The notes: generated by a model from the sequence alone, not told the origin. A stretch of DNA of 64,000 nt from Gammaproteobacteria bacterium (GCA_036383255.1 DASVOS010000006.1:29909-93908), one strand, 5' to 3'; positions 27,401 through 36,164 are shown, counted from the stretch's first letter. Translations and numbers: made by a program.

Positions 27401-27854
27401 TCAGAAGGTCCTGAGCGAAGACCCCATGCTGCGCTCGGGCCTGTACTTCGCCGGCGCGGACAACACCCTCTCCGGAGCCATGCCGCCGGAGGGGGCGGAT
27501 GACGGCGTGCTTACAGCCTACGAGGCCACGCAGCTGGACCTGGAGGGCACCGAGCTCGTGGTGCTCTCCGCCTGCGACACCGGTCTTGGCACCAGCCAGA
27601 GCGGCGAGGGCGTGTTCGGCCTCAACCGCGCGCTCCAGGAAGCCGGCGCCCAGGCGGTGCTCATGAGCATGTGGTCCGTGCCGGACCAGGAGACCCGCGA
27701 GCTCATGCAGCTCTTCTACAAGAACTGGCTCTCCGGCATGGAGAAGCACGAAGCCCTGCGCCAGGCGGAGCTCGCCGAGCGGGACGTGGTGAAGCAGCGC
27801 TACGGCCACGACCTGCCTTACTACTGGGGTGCCTTCGTCATGGTGGGTCGCTAG
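24492..27854 (+). CDS. TPR-CHAT lipoprotein 2 (caspase-like)
   Basis: 1120 residues, a paralog of the gene before it (24-base gap). Lipoprotein signal with Cys17 (LSLSAC-ASA; Ala at +2). TPR array ~60-560 and C-terminal CHAT domain with dyad H964 (LATHGF) and C1028 (SACDTG). The TPR parts differ from the first copy while the final ~217 residues are nearly the same, so recognition may have diverged while catalysis was kept the same. Last gene of the cyclase operon; the following MFS gene starts 66 bases later and probably has its own promoter. Confidence 0.92.
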   Translation: MRIRHASVVLLLSLSACASAPPAAAPDWKARAAEREAYERKADYVHALAAARQEYAAAQAGLPADSPGMMQALLDLGSVEARSGLGSEAEAHLRMALDLAARQHGAESLEAAQALRQVAASEGAQAKWDESARDLKAALAILEKLPAADAAETARTRGDLAMAEYNLGDMDAADADYKRALAVQEQLPGEEGREDLAETLTGQGLLFLVNGDNDSAGKSLDRALKILDQPGKPATPTLAYALDYLGNVNLNEGRNEEALALFQRALKIDEQSLGPDSVDVANALNDLARCYDNMGVYAKSVPLYQRSIATYIKVQGEENGNVSQVSGNLAGTYDYLGDYARSEALYRKALALDEKLLGPDNMQTAYDLNNMAVLYRDMGRFADAIPLMERATAVFQKIYPPDHPNIAIALSNLAVLYAHERDYAKARDLAQRALAMSVKTEGHDHPDVAARLNVLAEIAEDEKHYPEAEKLYKESVAVYRKTLGPGHTITAQQSINLGKFYGRRSRFAEAAPLFDSSLTAIRKANGEASDVATTAAFMAGVEHYAQGDRRGAGRLFGESLERLHQAMATQLPYMNERDRLQFLANVAERFPEYYSYCVKYHGEDPGLAGRMYDVLLWQKGLVGGSIAALRAKIAASGDPEALALLDKLSAGKTRLATLLNSPGEDRAAWQAEVQRQQAATEDLERALAQRSAALSEDRRLQAVTWEQVRDGLKPGEAAVEMVRFPYSEGWAEVRADYYVALVVTRETRTAPQLILLGKSTDLEAAPVADYATRIRKFGAAGGHAFYDAFWKPLEPALAGATRVYLAADGVLNQASLGIVADGQGRLLLERYDLELVPSTRDVLRAASSTASRDAVLMGGPDFALKGGSYLAAVEKLGQGAQAGPRYAMDPLQPTRAVRGGEVGKCPLPDTGVLCPLPGAAAEVDGIGAELTRARWQPTLYRDDQALEEAVKQVRHPRVLHLATHGFFLPDQKVLSEDPMLRSGLYFAGADNTLSGAMPPEGADDGVLTAYEATQLDLEGTELVVLSACDTGLGTSQSGEGVFGLNRALQEAGAQAVLMSMWSVPDQETRELMQLFYKNWLSGMEKHEALRQAELAERDVVKQRYGHDLPYYWGAFVMVGR
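27201..27854 (+). repeat. 3' CHAT segment, copy 2 of a near-identical pair
   Basis: Direct repeat of 23815-24468 at about 3.4 kb distance. The sharp rise in identity at the KCPLPDTG motif is the mark of recent gene conversion. Confidence 0.9.
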
Positions 27855-27920
27855 CGGCATGACAAATGCCACTAGGCGGAAACCCTAAGGCTAGGGCATG
27901 ATGCGCATCCTTATATAGGA

Positions 27921-29225
27921 ATGCCGGACCCCGCCATGAACCAGCCCGCCGCCGCCAAGCGTCCCTCGGTGTTCTCGAACCGGGACTTCGTGCTGCTGTT
28001 CTTCGGCAGCAGCATCTCCGCCATCGGCGACACCTTCACCCTGGTGGCGCTGCCCTGGCTCGTGCTCAAGCTCACCCACGACCCGGCGGCGGTCGGCCTC
28101 ACCGCGCTCCTGCAGGCGCTGCCGCGCGCCCTGTTCATGTTCGTGGGCGGCGCGGTGGTGGACCGCAGCTCCCCGCGACGCATCCTGCTCATGTCCCGCG
28201 CCGTCAACTGCGCGTTCGTGGCGGTGCTCGCCGTGCTTGTGGTGACAGGCAAGATCCAGATGTGGGAGGTGTACGCCATCTCCCTGGGCATCGGCCTGTC
28301 CACCGCGTTCGTGTATCCGGCCGGCAGCGCCATCCTGCCGCAGCTCGTGGAGAAGGCGCATCTGCACGCGGCGAACGGCGTCATCATGGGCATGCGCCAG
28401 GTGGCCATGATCGTCGGCCCCATCCTCGCGGGCCTGCTGGTGGCGGCGGACATCACCACCAGCGCCGACCAGCGCCTGGCGGACGCCGGCGGCATGGGCC
28501 TCGCGTTCAGCATCGACACCGTGAGCTTCCTGTTCTCGCTGGTCTCGCTCTGGATGATCCGCGTCCACAGCGACTACCACCCGCCCAAGGCGGAAGGTCA
28601 CATCCTGGCGGACGTGTGGAAGGGCTTCACCGGCGTGTGGGCAGACGTGCAGCTGCGCGCGTTCATCTCCTACGTGGGCATCGTCTCGCTGTTCGTGGGC
28701 GGTCCCGTGCAGGTGGGCCTGCCGGTGCTGGCGGACGACCGCCTGAGCAGCGCCGCCGCCTTCGGCATCCTCATGACGTCCTACGGGTTGGGCATGCTCG
28801 CCGGCAACGCCCTCTCGGTGCTGGTCACGCGCGCGGCGCGCGGCCACCTGGGGCTCATGATCCTCAGCCTCGACACCATCGCCGGCATCCTGTTCGCGCT
28901 CATGGGCGAGGTGCACTCCACGCTCGTGGGCTCACTCCTGCTCGCCGTGGTGGGCAGCTTCGCCGGCATCGGCCAGGTGGCGCTCATGAGCTGGATCCAG
29001 CAGCGCGTGCCCCAGGCCATGATGGGCCGCACCATGAGCATCCTGTTCTTCACCTTCCTCGGCGTGGGGCCGCTCTCGGCGGCCGTCGCGGGTCTCCTGC
29101 TCAAGGTCATCTCGCTCACGCAACTCTTCACGGGTGCGGGCGCCGCGCTCAGCGTCATCGCGCTCCTGTGCATGACGCGCCCGGCGCTGCGCAACATCAC
29201 CCTGGCCCCCCGCGCCAAGGCCTGA
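27921..29225 (+). CDS. MFS transporter
   Basis: 434 residues, about twelve membrane helices. Begins with NRDFVLLFFGSSISAIGDTFTLVALPWLVLKLT and has the loop motif GGAVVDRSSPRRILL between helices 2 and 3, typical of the MFS_3/enterobactin-exporter-like branch. Probable exporter of unknown substrate. A second ATG at 27936 is an equally good start. A GC-rich hairpin follows the stop. Confidence 0.87.
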   Translation: MPDPAMNQPAAAKRPSVFSNRDFVLLFFGSSISAIGDTFTLVALPWLVLKLTHDPAAVGLTALLQALPRALFMFVGGAVVDRSSPRRILLMSRAVNCAFVAVLAVLVVTGKIQMWEVYAISLGIGLSTAFVYPAGSAILPQLVEKAHLHAANGVIMGMRQVAMIVGPILAGLLVAADITTSADQRLADAGGMGLAFSIDTVSFLFSLVSLWMIRVHSDYHPPKAEGHILADVWKGFTGVWADVQLRAFISYVGIVSLFVGGPVQVGLPVLADDRLSSAAAFGILMTSYGLGMLAGNALSVLVTRAARGHLGLMILSLDTIAGILFALMGEVHSTLVGSLLLAVVGSFAGIGQVALMSWIQQRVPQAMMGRTMSILFFTFLGVGPLSAAVAGLLLKVISLTQLFTGAGAALSVIALLCMTRPALRNITLAPRAKA

Positions 29226-29233
29226 ACCCGAGC

Positions 29234-29261
29234 CCCGGCCGTCGCCTGCGCGGCGGCCGGG
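29234..29261 (+). terminator. GC-rich hairpin after MFS gene
   Basis: A 12-bp stem with one G-U pair (CCCGGCCGTCGC with GCGGCGGCCGGG) and loop CTGC. The T-tract after it is interrupted (CAAGCTTTCGTTT), so it is a weaker terminator candidate. Confidence 0.5.
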
Positions 29262-29503
29262 CAAGCTTTCGTTTCGTGTCATAAGTTTCCGCTAATCCGC
29301 TGAATAGGCGGCGGTTTGCTGCGCAGCTCGCCGTGCGTAGGCCATGCCTTACGTCGGCTGTCATATCTCCCCCACGCCCCAGCCCTTGCCGCCCCGTTCG
29401 GCAGGGGTCCAGACTCATCCTCGCTTGAGCCGGTGCTCGGCCCGGCTCTGTTGCCGCAGGCGATCCCCCTGAGAGGGGAGTGCGGTCTTGAGTGGAGTAG
29501 GGA
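29262..29503. other. Intergenic leader before HD-GYP gene
   Basis: About 240 bases with no coding signal. Small inverted repeats such as CCCTTGCCG..CGGCAGGGG and CCCCTGAGAGGGG (around 29380-29480) suggest a structured 5' leader, but no known riboswitch pattern is recognisable. Confidence 0.3.
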
Positions 29504-30691
29504 GTGGAATCCAGCAAGCTCATGAAAGTGGCCGTCGGCGACCTGAAGATCGGCATGTACGTCGATCGTCTGGATCGCCCGTGGACGGAGACCCGCTTCA
29601 TGTACCAGGGGTTCTTCGTCCAGAACCAGGAGGCCATCGAGGAACTGCAGCGCACCTGCGAACACGTGTTCGTGGATGCCGCGCGCCGCGAGGAGGCCAA
29701 GCCCGCTGCGCCGCGCCAGCTCCACGTCGAGCGCTACCCGGTGACCGCGCTGGCCGAGAAGGAGATCGTGCGCGCCAAGTCCATCCACCGGGAAGCCAGC
29801 GCCGCCGCCAAGGCCATATTCACCCAGATGCTGCAGAGCGGCCGGCTCGACATCGACCTCGCCCGCCTCACCGTCGGCACCATGCTGGACAGCATGCTGA
29901 GAAACCCGGACGCATTGGTCTGGCTCACCCGCATGAAGCAGCACGACTCCTACATCTTCAGCCACGCCCTCAACGCCTCCATCTGGGGTATCGCCTTCGC
30001 CCGGCACCTGGGGCTGGACCAAGACGAGATCTACGAGGTGGGCCTGGGCTGCATGCTGTTCGACGTGGGCAAGACCCAGCTCCCGCTCACCCTCCTGCTC
30101 AAGCCCATGCCGCTTACGGAGGAGGAGACCAAGCTCGAGCGCACCCACGTGGCCCACAGCCTCACCATCCTGCGCGGCATGGAAGGCATCACCCCGCGTA
30201 TCATGGAGATGGTGAAGTGCCACCACGAGCGCTTCGACGGCAGCGGCTACGCCGGCGGCCTGAAGGGCGCCGCCATCCCCGTGTTCGCCAAGATCGCCGG
30301 TATCGTGGACACCTACGACGCCCTGGTGAGCTTCCGCCCCTATGCCGGCGAGCGCTCGCCCCACGAGGCCGTGCGCTACGTCTACGGCCTGCGCGGCACC
30401 CTGTTCCAGCCCGAGGTGGTGGAGAAGTTCATGCAGCTCGTGGGCGCGTTCCCCACGGGCTCCGTGGTGGAGCTCAACACCGGCGCGGTGGGCGTGGTGC
30501 TCGCCCAGAACCAGCAGCGCCTGCGTCCGCGCCTCGCCCTGGTGCTGGACGAGGACAAGCGCCGCATGGAGTATCCGGCGGTGGTGGACATGATGTACGA
30601 CAATCCCTGGTCCGACAGCGGCCAGTTCTGGGTGGACCGTTGCCTGCAGAACGGCGCCTATGGAGTGGACCCTCAACAACTAGGCATCTGA
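29504..30691 (+). CDS. HD-GYP-family protein with altered HD motif
   Basis: 395 residues. N-terminal DUF3391 (VGDLKIGMYVDRLDRPW...), then an HD-GYP domain normally hydrolysing c-di-GMP. The signature is changed: HDxGK reads F186-D187-VGK and the GYP element reads HHERFDGSGYAGGL (Ala for Pro). Loss of the metal-binding histidine predicts weak or no phosphodiesterase activity; the protein may instead bind c-di-GMP or partner proteins. Upstream SHALNAS and the downstream IVDTYDAL stretch are conserved. Lone gene after a 278-base gap; cytoplasmic. Confidence 0.88.
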   Translation: MESSKLMKVAVGDLKIGMYVDRLDRPWTETRFMYQGFFVQNQEAIEELQRTCEHVFVDAARREEAKPAAPRQLHVERYPVTALAEKEIVRAKSIHREASAAAKAIFTQMLQSGRLDIDLARLTVGTMLDSMLRNPDALVWLTRMKQHDSYIFSHALNASIWGIAFARHLGLDQDEIYEVGLGCMLFDVGKTQLPLTLLLKPMPLTEEETKLERTHVAHSLTILRGMEGITPRIMEMVKCHHERFDGSGYAGGLKGAAIPVFAKIAGIVDTYDALVSFRPYAGERSPHEAVRYVYGLRGTLFQPEVVEKFMQLVGAFPTGSVVELNTGAVGVVLAQNQQRLRPRLALVLDEDKRRMEYPAVVDMMYDNPWSDSGQFWVDRCLQNGAYGVDPQQLGI

Positions 30692-30717
30692 CTTCCGCGT
30701 TCCTTTATAGTGTTTCC

Positions 30718-31485
30718 ATGACCGAATCCATTCGCCACTTCGGCGCCCACCGCGACGCCCCCGACCCCCGCGACCGCGCCTTCAGCCTCCCGCCTCACCG
30801 GCTGAAAGACCTGCCCGCTTCCGTGGACCTGCGCCCCCACTGCCCGCCGGTCTACGACCAGCGTCCGCTCCATAGCTGCACCGCGAACGCCGCCGCCGCG
30901 GCGGTGCAATACGAGCGCAAGCGCCACGGCCTGGCTCCCGACTTCACCCCCTCGCGCCTTTTCATCTACTACAACGAGCGCAGGCTCCTTGGCACCGCCC
31001 ATAAGGATGCCGGCGCGCCGCTGCGCGAGGCCATCAAGGTACTGGCCAAGCACGGGGACTGCCCCGAGCACCACTGGCCCTACGAGGCCGCCAAGGTCAA
31101 CGTCGAGCCGCCGCACCCCTGCTACCGGGACGCAGTGCGCTACCGGGACATGGTCTATGAACGCGTTCCCCAGGACCTGGCCCACATGAAGGGCTGCCTC
31201 GCTGCGCGCCAGGCCTTCGTGCTGGCCTTCGGCGTGTATGAGAGCTCCGAGACCAAGGAAGCCGCCAAGGCCTGCACCATGCCCATCCCCAAGGAAGGCG
31301 AGAAGTTCCTGGGCAACCACGCCGTGATGGCCGTGGGCTATGACGATGCCCACGGGCACTTCATCCTGCGCAACTCCTGGGGGCCGCACTGGGGGAGGGA
31401 AGGGCACTTCTTCCTGCCCTACCGTTACCTCACCGACCCCAAGCTCGCCGGCGACCTCTGGACCCTGCGGCTCGCGACTGGTTAA
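30718..31485 (+). CDS. Papain-like (C1 family) cysteine peptidase
   Basis: 255 residues. Complete papain active site: oxyanion Gln48 (YDQRPLHSC), nucleophile Cys54, His201 (LGNHAVMAVGYDD) and Asn219 (RNSWGPHWG). It lacks a signal peptide and a large inhibitory propeptide: only ~40 residues precede the catalytic domain (DPRDRAF...PASVDLRP). So it is a compact, apparently cytoplasmic C1 peptidase of the type scattered in bacteria. Starts 26 bases after the HD-GYP gene. The substrate is unknown. Confidence 0.9.
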   Translation: MTESIRHFGAHRDAPDPRDRAFSLPPHRLKDLPASVDLRPHCPPVYDQRPLHSCTANAAAAAVQYERKRHGLAPDFTPSRLFIYYNERRLLGTAHKDAGAPLREAIKVLAKHGDCPEHHWPYEAAKVNVEPPHPCYRDAVRYRDMVYERVPQDLAHMKGCLAARQAFVLAFGVYESSETKEAAKACTMPIPKEGEKFLGNHAVMAVGYDDAHGHFILRNSWGPHWGREGHFFLPYRYLTDPKLAGDLWTLRLATG

Positions 31486-31525
31486 GATTGAGCCCAGCTT
31501 TCCACCCCATCATCAGGAGCACGTC

Positions 31526-31630
31526 ATGAGCAAAGGTATGGAACGCAAGAAGGAAGACAAGAAGAAGCCCCAGAAGAGCCTCAAGGAGAAGCGCGCTGAA
31601 AAAGCCGCGAAGCGCGCTTCGCGCGGCTGA
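31526..31630 (+). CDS. 34-residue lysine-rich small protein
   Basis: A good AGGAG ribosome site 8 bases before the ATG, and a strong terminator right after. About half of the residues are Lys or Arg (MSKGMERKKEDKKKPQKSLK...). Similar tiny basic proteins beginning MSKG..KK are annotated in many proteobacteria without function. The charge suggests nucleic-acid or ribosome binding (inference). It lies 40 bases after the peptidase gene and is probably on the same mRNA. Confidence 0.75.
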   Translation: MSKGMERKKEDKKKPQKSLKEKRAEKAAKRASRG

Positions 31631-31652
31631 TTTAGCTCGCGCCGTCTTAGAG

Positions 31653-31676
31653 AAAGGGGAGCTTCGGCTCCCCTTT
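31653..31676 (+). terminator. Intrinsic terminator
   Basis: Ten-base arms AAAGGGGAGC and GCTCCCCTTT around TTCG. The same arm sequence recurs at 33544-33568. Confidence 0.85.
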
Positions 31677-31756
31677 CCATTCCCGCATCGGTTGAACGCC
31701 CGCCGCCGCTCCGCTACGCTCAAGTCAAATAACGCAGCGCGCCTCAAGGGGAACTC

Positions 31757-33523
31757 ATGGACCGCAAACGCCTGACCACGGTGCTCGCCGCCGTGGGCAT
31801 CCTCGCCATCTGTGGCCTCGTGGGGCTGCGCCTGTGGGCCAACGCCCAGCGCAACGGCATGCCGCAGCTCGACATGGTCCACGTTGGGCCGGACGGCCGC
31901 ATCTACGCCATGCTGGCCGACACCCTCTATATAGAGGCGCCGGACGGGCGCTTCATCCGCTCCATCCCCCTGAGCCGCTTCGGCATCACCGGCTTCTTCG
32001 GCGATTTCGCCGTGCTGGCGGACGGCAGCCTGGTCCTGCCCGCCAGCGCGCAGCCGGCCGACAGCCTGCGCAAGGAAGTGCTCATCTACCAGCGCATCCC
32101 CACCAGCGGCGACGAGCAGCCGGACGCGGTGCCCCTCACGCGCTGTTCCCTCGCGGACTACAGCTGCACACCGCTCACGGGTGGGCAGGGCGGCCGCTAC
32201 TTCCGCGCCGACCGCACCTTCAAGCTCGCGGTGGACGAGGCGGCTGGACGCATCTACGTCGCCGACACCGCCGCCCAGCGCCTGCTGATCCTGGACATGC
32301 AGGGCAGCGTGCTGGCCCGGCAGGCCGGTTTCGACTTCCCCAACCAGATCGAGCTCGCCGGCCCCGGCGCCGTGCGCGTGGCAGACACCAACGACCATGC
32401 CCTGCGCAGGCTCACCGTCAGGGACGACGTGTTCGCCGGCGGCAGCTCCCAGCCCGTACCCGGCTGGCCCAAAACCGGCTCCCACTGCTTCCCGGTGGGC
32501 CTCGCGGCGGACCGCCTGGGCCAGCAGTGGGCGCTGCTCACGGACAACCACATCCGCAACGGCTGGCTCTACCGGGTGGATGTCGCCGGCAAGCCGGCGC
32601 TGCTCAAGCTGCCCGAGGGGTCCGACGTGCTCTTCCTCGCCGCCACGGCGGACACCGTGCTCGCCGCGGACCGGGCCCACTACGCCGTGCACGTGTACGG
32701 GCTGGACGGGCAGGCGCGGCCGGACCTGGGCTCCGGCGAGTTCGCCGCGGCGCTCTCCGGCTTCGCCGCGAAGCGGCGCCTCTACGACGCGGCCTTCGAC
32801 TACAGCTTCGTCGCCCTGCTCGCCGCGCTGCCGCTGCTGTTGGTGGCGCTACTCATCGTGCAGATGCAGCGCGGGCCTGCCGCCGGTGCCGAACCTCTGC
32901 CTGGCCCAAGCGAGGGGACACCGGCGGTGGCCTGGCAGGGTGAGCAGGTGTTCCGCCGCCGCGTGGGCGGCATCGTGGACGCACGCGGGCGCCGTCGACT
33001 CTTGCTGCTGCTGTCGCTCGCCCTGGCGGCCCCGGTCGCCATCATCGTGCTGGTGCACGCCGGCCTCGGGCGTCCCAACCTCGTGTTCGGGTGGCATTCG
33101 GTCGTCACCGACCCGCGTCTCTATGTCATCGTGATCCTCGCCCTTGTCCTTCTCGTGTACGCCCTGCTATGCCGCCGCTATGAGCGCCTCATCCTGGACC
33201 GGCACGGCATCCGCTACGTGAGCTGGCTCGGCGGGCCGCTCGCGTTCCTCGCGCCGCTGCAACCCGCCTGGCAGCTGCGCTGGGAGGAAGTGATCGACGT
33301 GAGGCTGGTGGCCACCGCGCGGCAAGCGGCCCAGTGGTACTACGAACTCGCCCTGCGCCAGGGCGGCACGCGCCGCATCGGCGTCTTCGTGTGGCGCGAC
33401 GCCAGTCAGCAGGACGAGACCGGCCTCGGCATCCGCGACCTGCAGGCGCGGGACCCGGCGCGCTTCAGACAGGCGCTCGCCGGCACGCGCCTCTTCGCCT
33501 ATCTCAACCTGGCCAAGCCGTAA
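31757..33523 (+). CDS. Membrane protein with NHL-type propeller
   Basis: 588 residues. One N-terminal membrane helix (~7-27), then ~310 residues of repeated beta-propeller blades (VGPDGRIYAMLADTLYIEAPDGRFI; VDEAAGRIYVADTAAQRLLILDMQG; RVADTNDHALRRLTV) like NHL/YncE propellers, predicted periplasmic. Then about three membrane helices (~350-470) and a cytoplasmic C-terminal beta-rich domain (YERLILDRHGIRYVSW... to GVFVWRD) that looks PH-like. I know no family with this exact layout. Single gene between two terminators. Confidence 0.75.
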   Translation: MDRKRLTTVLAAVGILAICGLVGLRLWANAQRNGMPQLDMVHVGPDGRIYAMLADTLYIEAPDGRFIRSIPLSRFGITGFFGDFAVLADGSLVLPASAQPADSLRKEVLIYQRIPTSGDEQPDAVPLTRCSLADYSCTPLTGGQGGRYFRADRTFKLAVDEAAGRIYVADTAAQRLLILDMQGSVLARQAGFDFPNQIELAGPGAVRVADTNDHALRRLTVRDDVFAGGSSQPVPGWPKTGSHCFPVGLAADRLGQQWALLTDNHIRNGWLYRVDVAGKPALLKLPEGSDVLFLAATADTVLAADRAHYAVHVYGLDGQARPDLGSGEFAAALSGFAAKRRLYDAAFDYSFVALLAALPLLLVALLIVQMQRGPAAGAEPLPGPSEGTPAVAWQGEQVFRRRVGGIVDARGRRRLLLLLSLALAAPVAIIVLVHAGLGRPNLVFGWHSVVTDPRLYVIVILALVLLVYALLCRRYERLILDRHGIRYVSWLGGPLAFLAPLQPAWQLRWEEVIDVRLVATARQAAQWYYELALRQGGTRRIGVFVWRDASQQDETGLGIRDLQARDPARFRQALAGTRLFAYLNLAKP

Positions 33524-33543
33524 GCGGATGCGACACAAATAAG

Positions 33544-33568
33544 AAGGGGAGCCTCGGCTCCCCTTTTT
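33544..33568 (+). terminator. Intrinsic terminator
   Basis: Nine-base arms AAGGGGAGC and GCTCCCCTT around CTCG, followed by more T. Ends the propeller gene. Confidence 0.88.
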
Positions 33569-33588
33569 CATTTCTTCTTTCTCGGTGA

Positions 33589-33758
33589 GCAGCACTGCTG
33601 CGAACGACCGGGCAGGGAAAGCCCGGGCTGGGCGTCTCGCGTAGCAGGGCTTGCGGCACAGCCGCAAGCGACCGCACAGGATGTGCGGGCTGGGCTTTTT
33701 GCGGAGCAGGAGCACAGCAAAAAGCGAAGCGGGGAAGGTGGCGAAGCCACCACGCTTC
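33589..33758 (+). repeat. Chain of six extragenic hairpins, several with GGA loops
   Basis: Consecutive hairpins: GCAGC/GCTGC (33589-33601), CCGGGC/GCCCGG with loop AGGGAAA (33608-33626), GCTTGCGGC/GCCGCAAGC (33649-33669), CCGCACA-GGA-TGTGCGG (33672-33688), GCTTTTTGC/GCAAAAAGC with a loop containing GCAGGAGC (33694-33725), and GGTGGC/GCCACC inside GAAGCG/CGCTTC (33726-33758). Two of them carry the flanks (C)GACCG...CGGGCTGG also seen at 51907. Related units are at 39559 and 51907, so this is a dispersed palindromic family. Confidence 0.8.
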
Positions 33759-33768
33759 TTTAGGTCAT

Positions 33769-33797
33769 AAAAAAGCCGCCCATTGGGCGGCTTTTTT
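33769..33797. terminator. Bidirectional intrinsic terminator
   Basis: AAAAAAGCCGCCC-ATT-GGGCGGCTTTTTT, a perfect 13-bp stem flanked by A and T runs on both sides. Ends the - strand RHH gene and anything reading through from the left. Confidence 0.9.
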
Positions 33798-33798
33798 C

Positions 33799-33990
33799 TT
33801 AGCGTTTCTTGCGTCCCGTTGCCTCCGGCTCCCAGGGCTTCCCCGTACGGTACTCGATGTAATCCCTGATCAGCTTCCTCACCACTTGCGAGGGCGTCAG
33901 GTCCACGTCCGCGCACAGGGCCTCGAACGCGGCTTTCTTGCGCGGATCGATCAGGATCGTCAGGCGGGCGGTGCGGCTTTCCCGGGGCAT
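33799..33990 (-). CDS. Ribbon-helix-helix DNA-binding protein
   Basis: 63 residues. RLTILIDPRKKAAFEALCADVDLTPSQVVRKLIRDYI has the beta strand plus two helices of the CopG/Arc type. Such proteins act as dimers on DNA, often as repressors of their own gene or as antitoxins; no toxin gene lies beside it. The C-terminal tail is basic. It is divergent from the SulP transporter gene; a direct repeat ATGCTATGCACATAGCATG in the gap (about 34008-34026) could be its operator. Confidence 0.82.
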   Translation of the reverse strand: MPRESRTARLTILIDPRKKAAFEALCADVDLTPSQVVRKLIRDYIEYRTGKPWEPEATGRKKR

Positions 33991-34007
33991 ATTGCATCCG
34001 ATTTACA

Positions 34008-34026
34008 TGCTATGCACATAGCATGA
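34008..34026. promoter_or_regulatory. Palindrome between RHH and SulP genes
   Basis: ATGCTATG-CAC-ATAGCAT: seven-base arms ATGCTAT and ATAGCAT in the 85-base divergent gap. A likely operator, most simply for the RHH protein itself. Confidence 0.5.
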
Positions 34027-34075
34027 TAATACTCGCCTGAGTGCCCCACAACCGGGCGTTTGTCACACAGGTCCC

Positions 34076-35719
<1,644 letters not shown>

Positions 35720-35764
35720 AGCCTCATCCACGGCCGTCTTTCCTCCGAAACGGAGATCCGGCCG

Positions 35765-36112
35765 ATGAAGATCATCAACCTCGCCCTGCGGTTCATGCTG
35801 GAGCTCTGCGCCCTTGCCGCCATGGGCTATTGGGGCTATCACGCCATGCAGGCCGAAGCCGGCCGGCTCGTGCTCTGCATCGCCGCCCCGGCCGCCTTCG
35901 CCTTGCTCTGGTGGCTCTTTCCCGCCCACAAGGCCAGGTTCCCATTGCCTCAGCCCTGGAAGGCCATCGCGGGGTTCCTGTTCCTGCAAGGCTCAGCGGC
36001 CCTGTTGGCTCTGGCAGGGCAGGTGCTCCGGGCAGAAGTCTTCGCGCTGCTGATCCTCATCAATACGGCGGGACTGGAGATATGGGGGGACGACCTGCAT
36101 AGAGAGCGATAA
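35765..36112 (+). CDS. DUF2568 (YrdB-like) small membrane protein
   Basis: 115 residues with four hydrophobic helices: LALRFMLELCALAAMGYWGY, RLVLCIAAPAAFALLWWLF, WKAIAGFLFLQGSAALLALAG and VFALLILINTAGL. The FPAHKARFP and AGLEIWGD motifs fit DUF2568. Function unknown. A decayed 3' half of a second copy sits at 39611-39784. A strong bidirectional terminator follows. Confidence 0.82.
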   Translation: MKIINLALRFMLELCALAAMGYWGYHAMQAEAGRLVLCIAAPAAFALLWWLFPAHKARFPLPQPWKAIAGFLFLQGSAALLALAGQVLRAEVFALLILINTAGLEIWGDDLHRER

Positions 36113-36116
36113 AAAA

Positions 36117-36144
36117 AGCCGCTCCGGCCTGCCCCGGAGCGGCT
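36117..36144. terminator. Bidirectional intrinsic terminator
   Basis: AGCCGCTCCGG and CCGGAGCGGCT, a perfect 11-bp stem with a 6-base loop. The A7 run on its left (36111-36117) serves as the U-tract for the convergent - strand gene. Confidence 0.88.
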
Positions 36145-36164
36145 TCTGTCCTCGACCTTGGGAC

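Noticed and set aside
33568..33753. Short - strand open frame over the hairpin chain
   Set aside because: It translates palindromes only and has no ribosome site; the stretch is better explained as repeats.
33589..33758. CRISPR-like array
   Set aside because: No repeat of constant length with unique spacers; the units are palindromes of different size.
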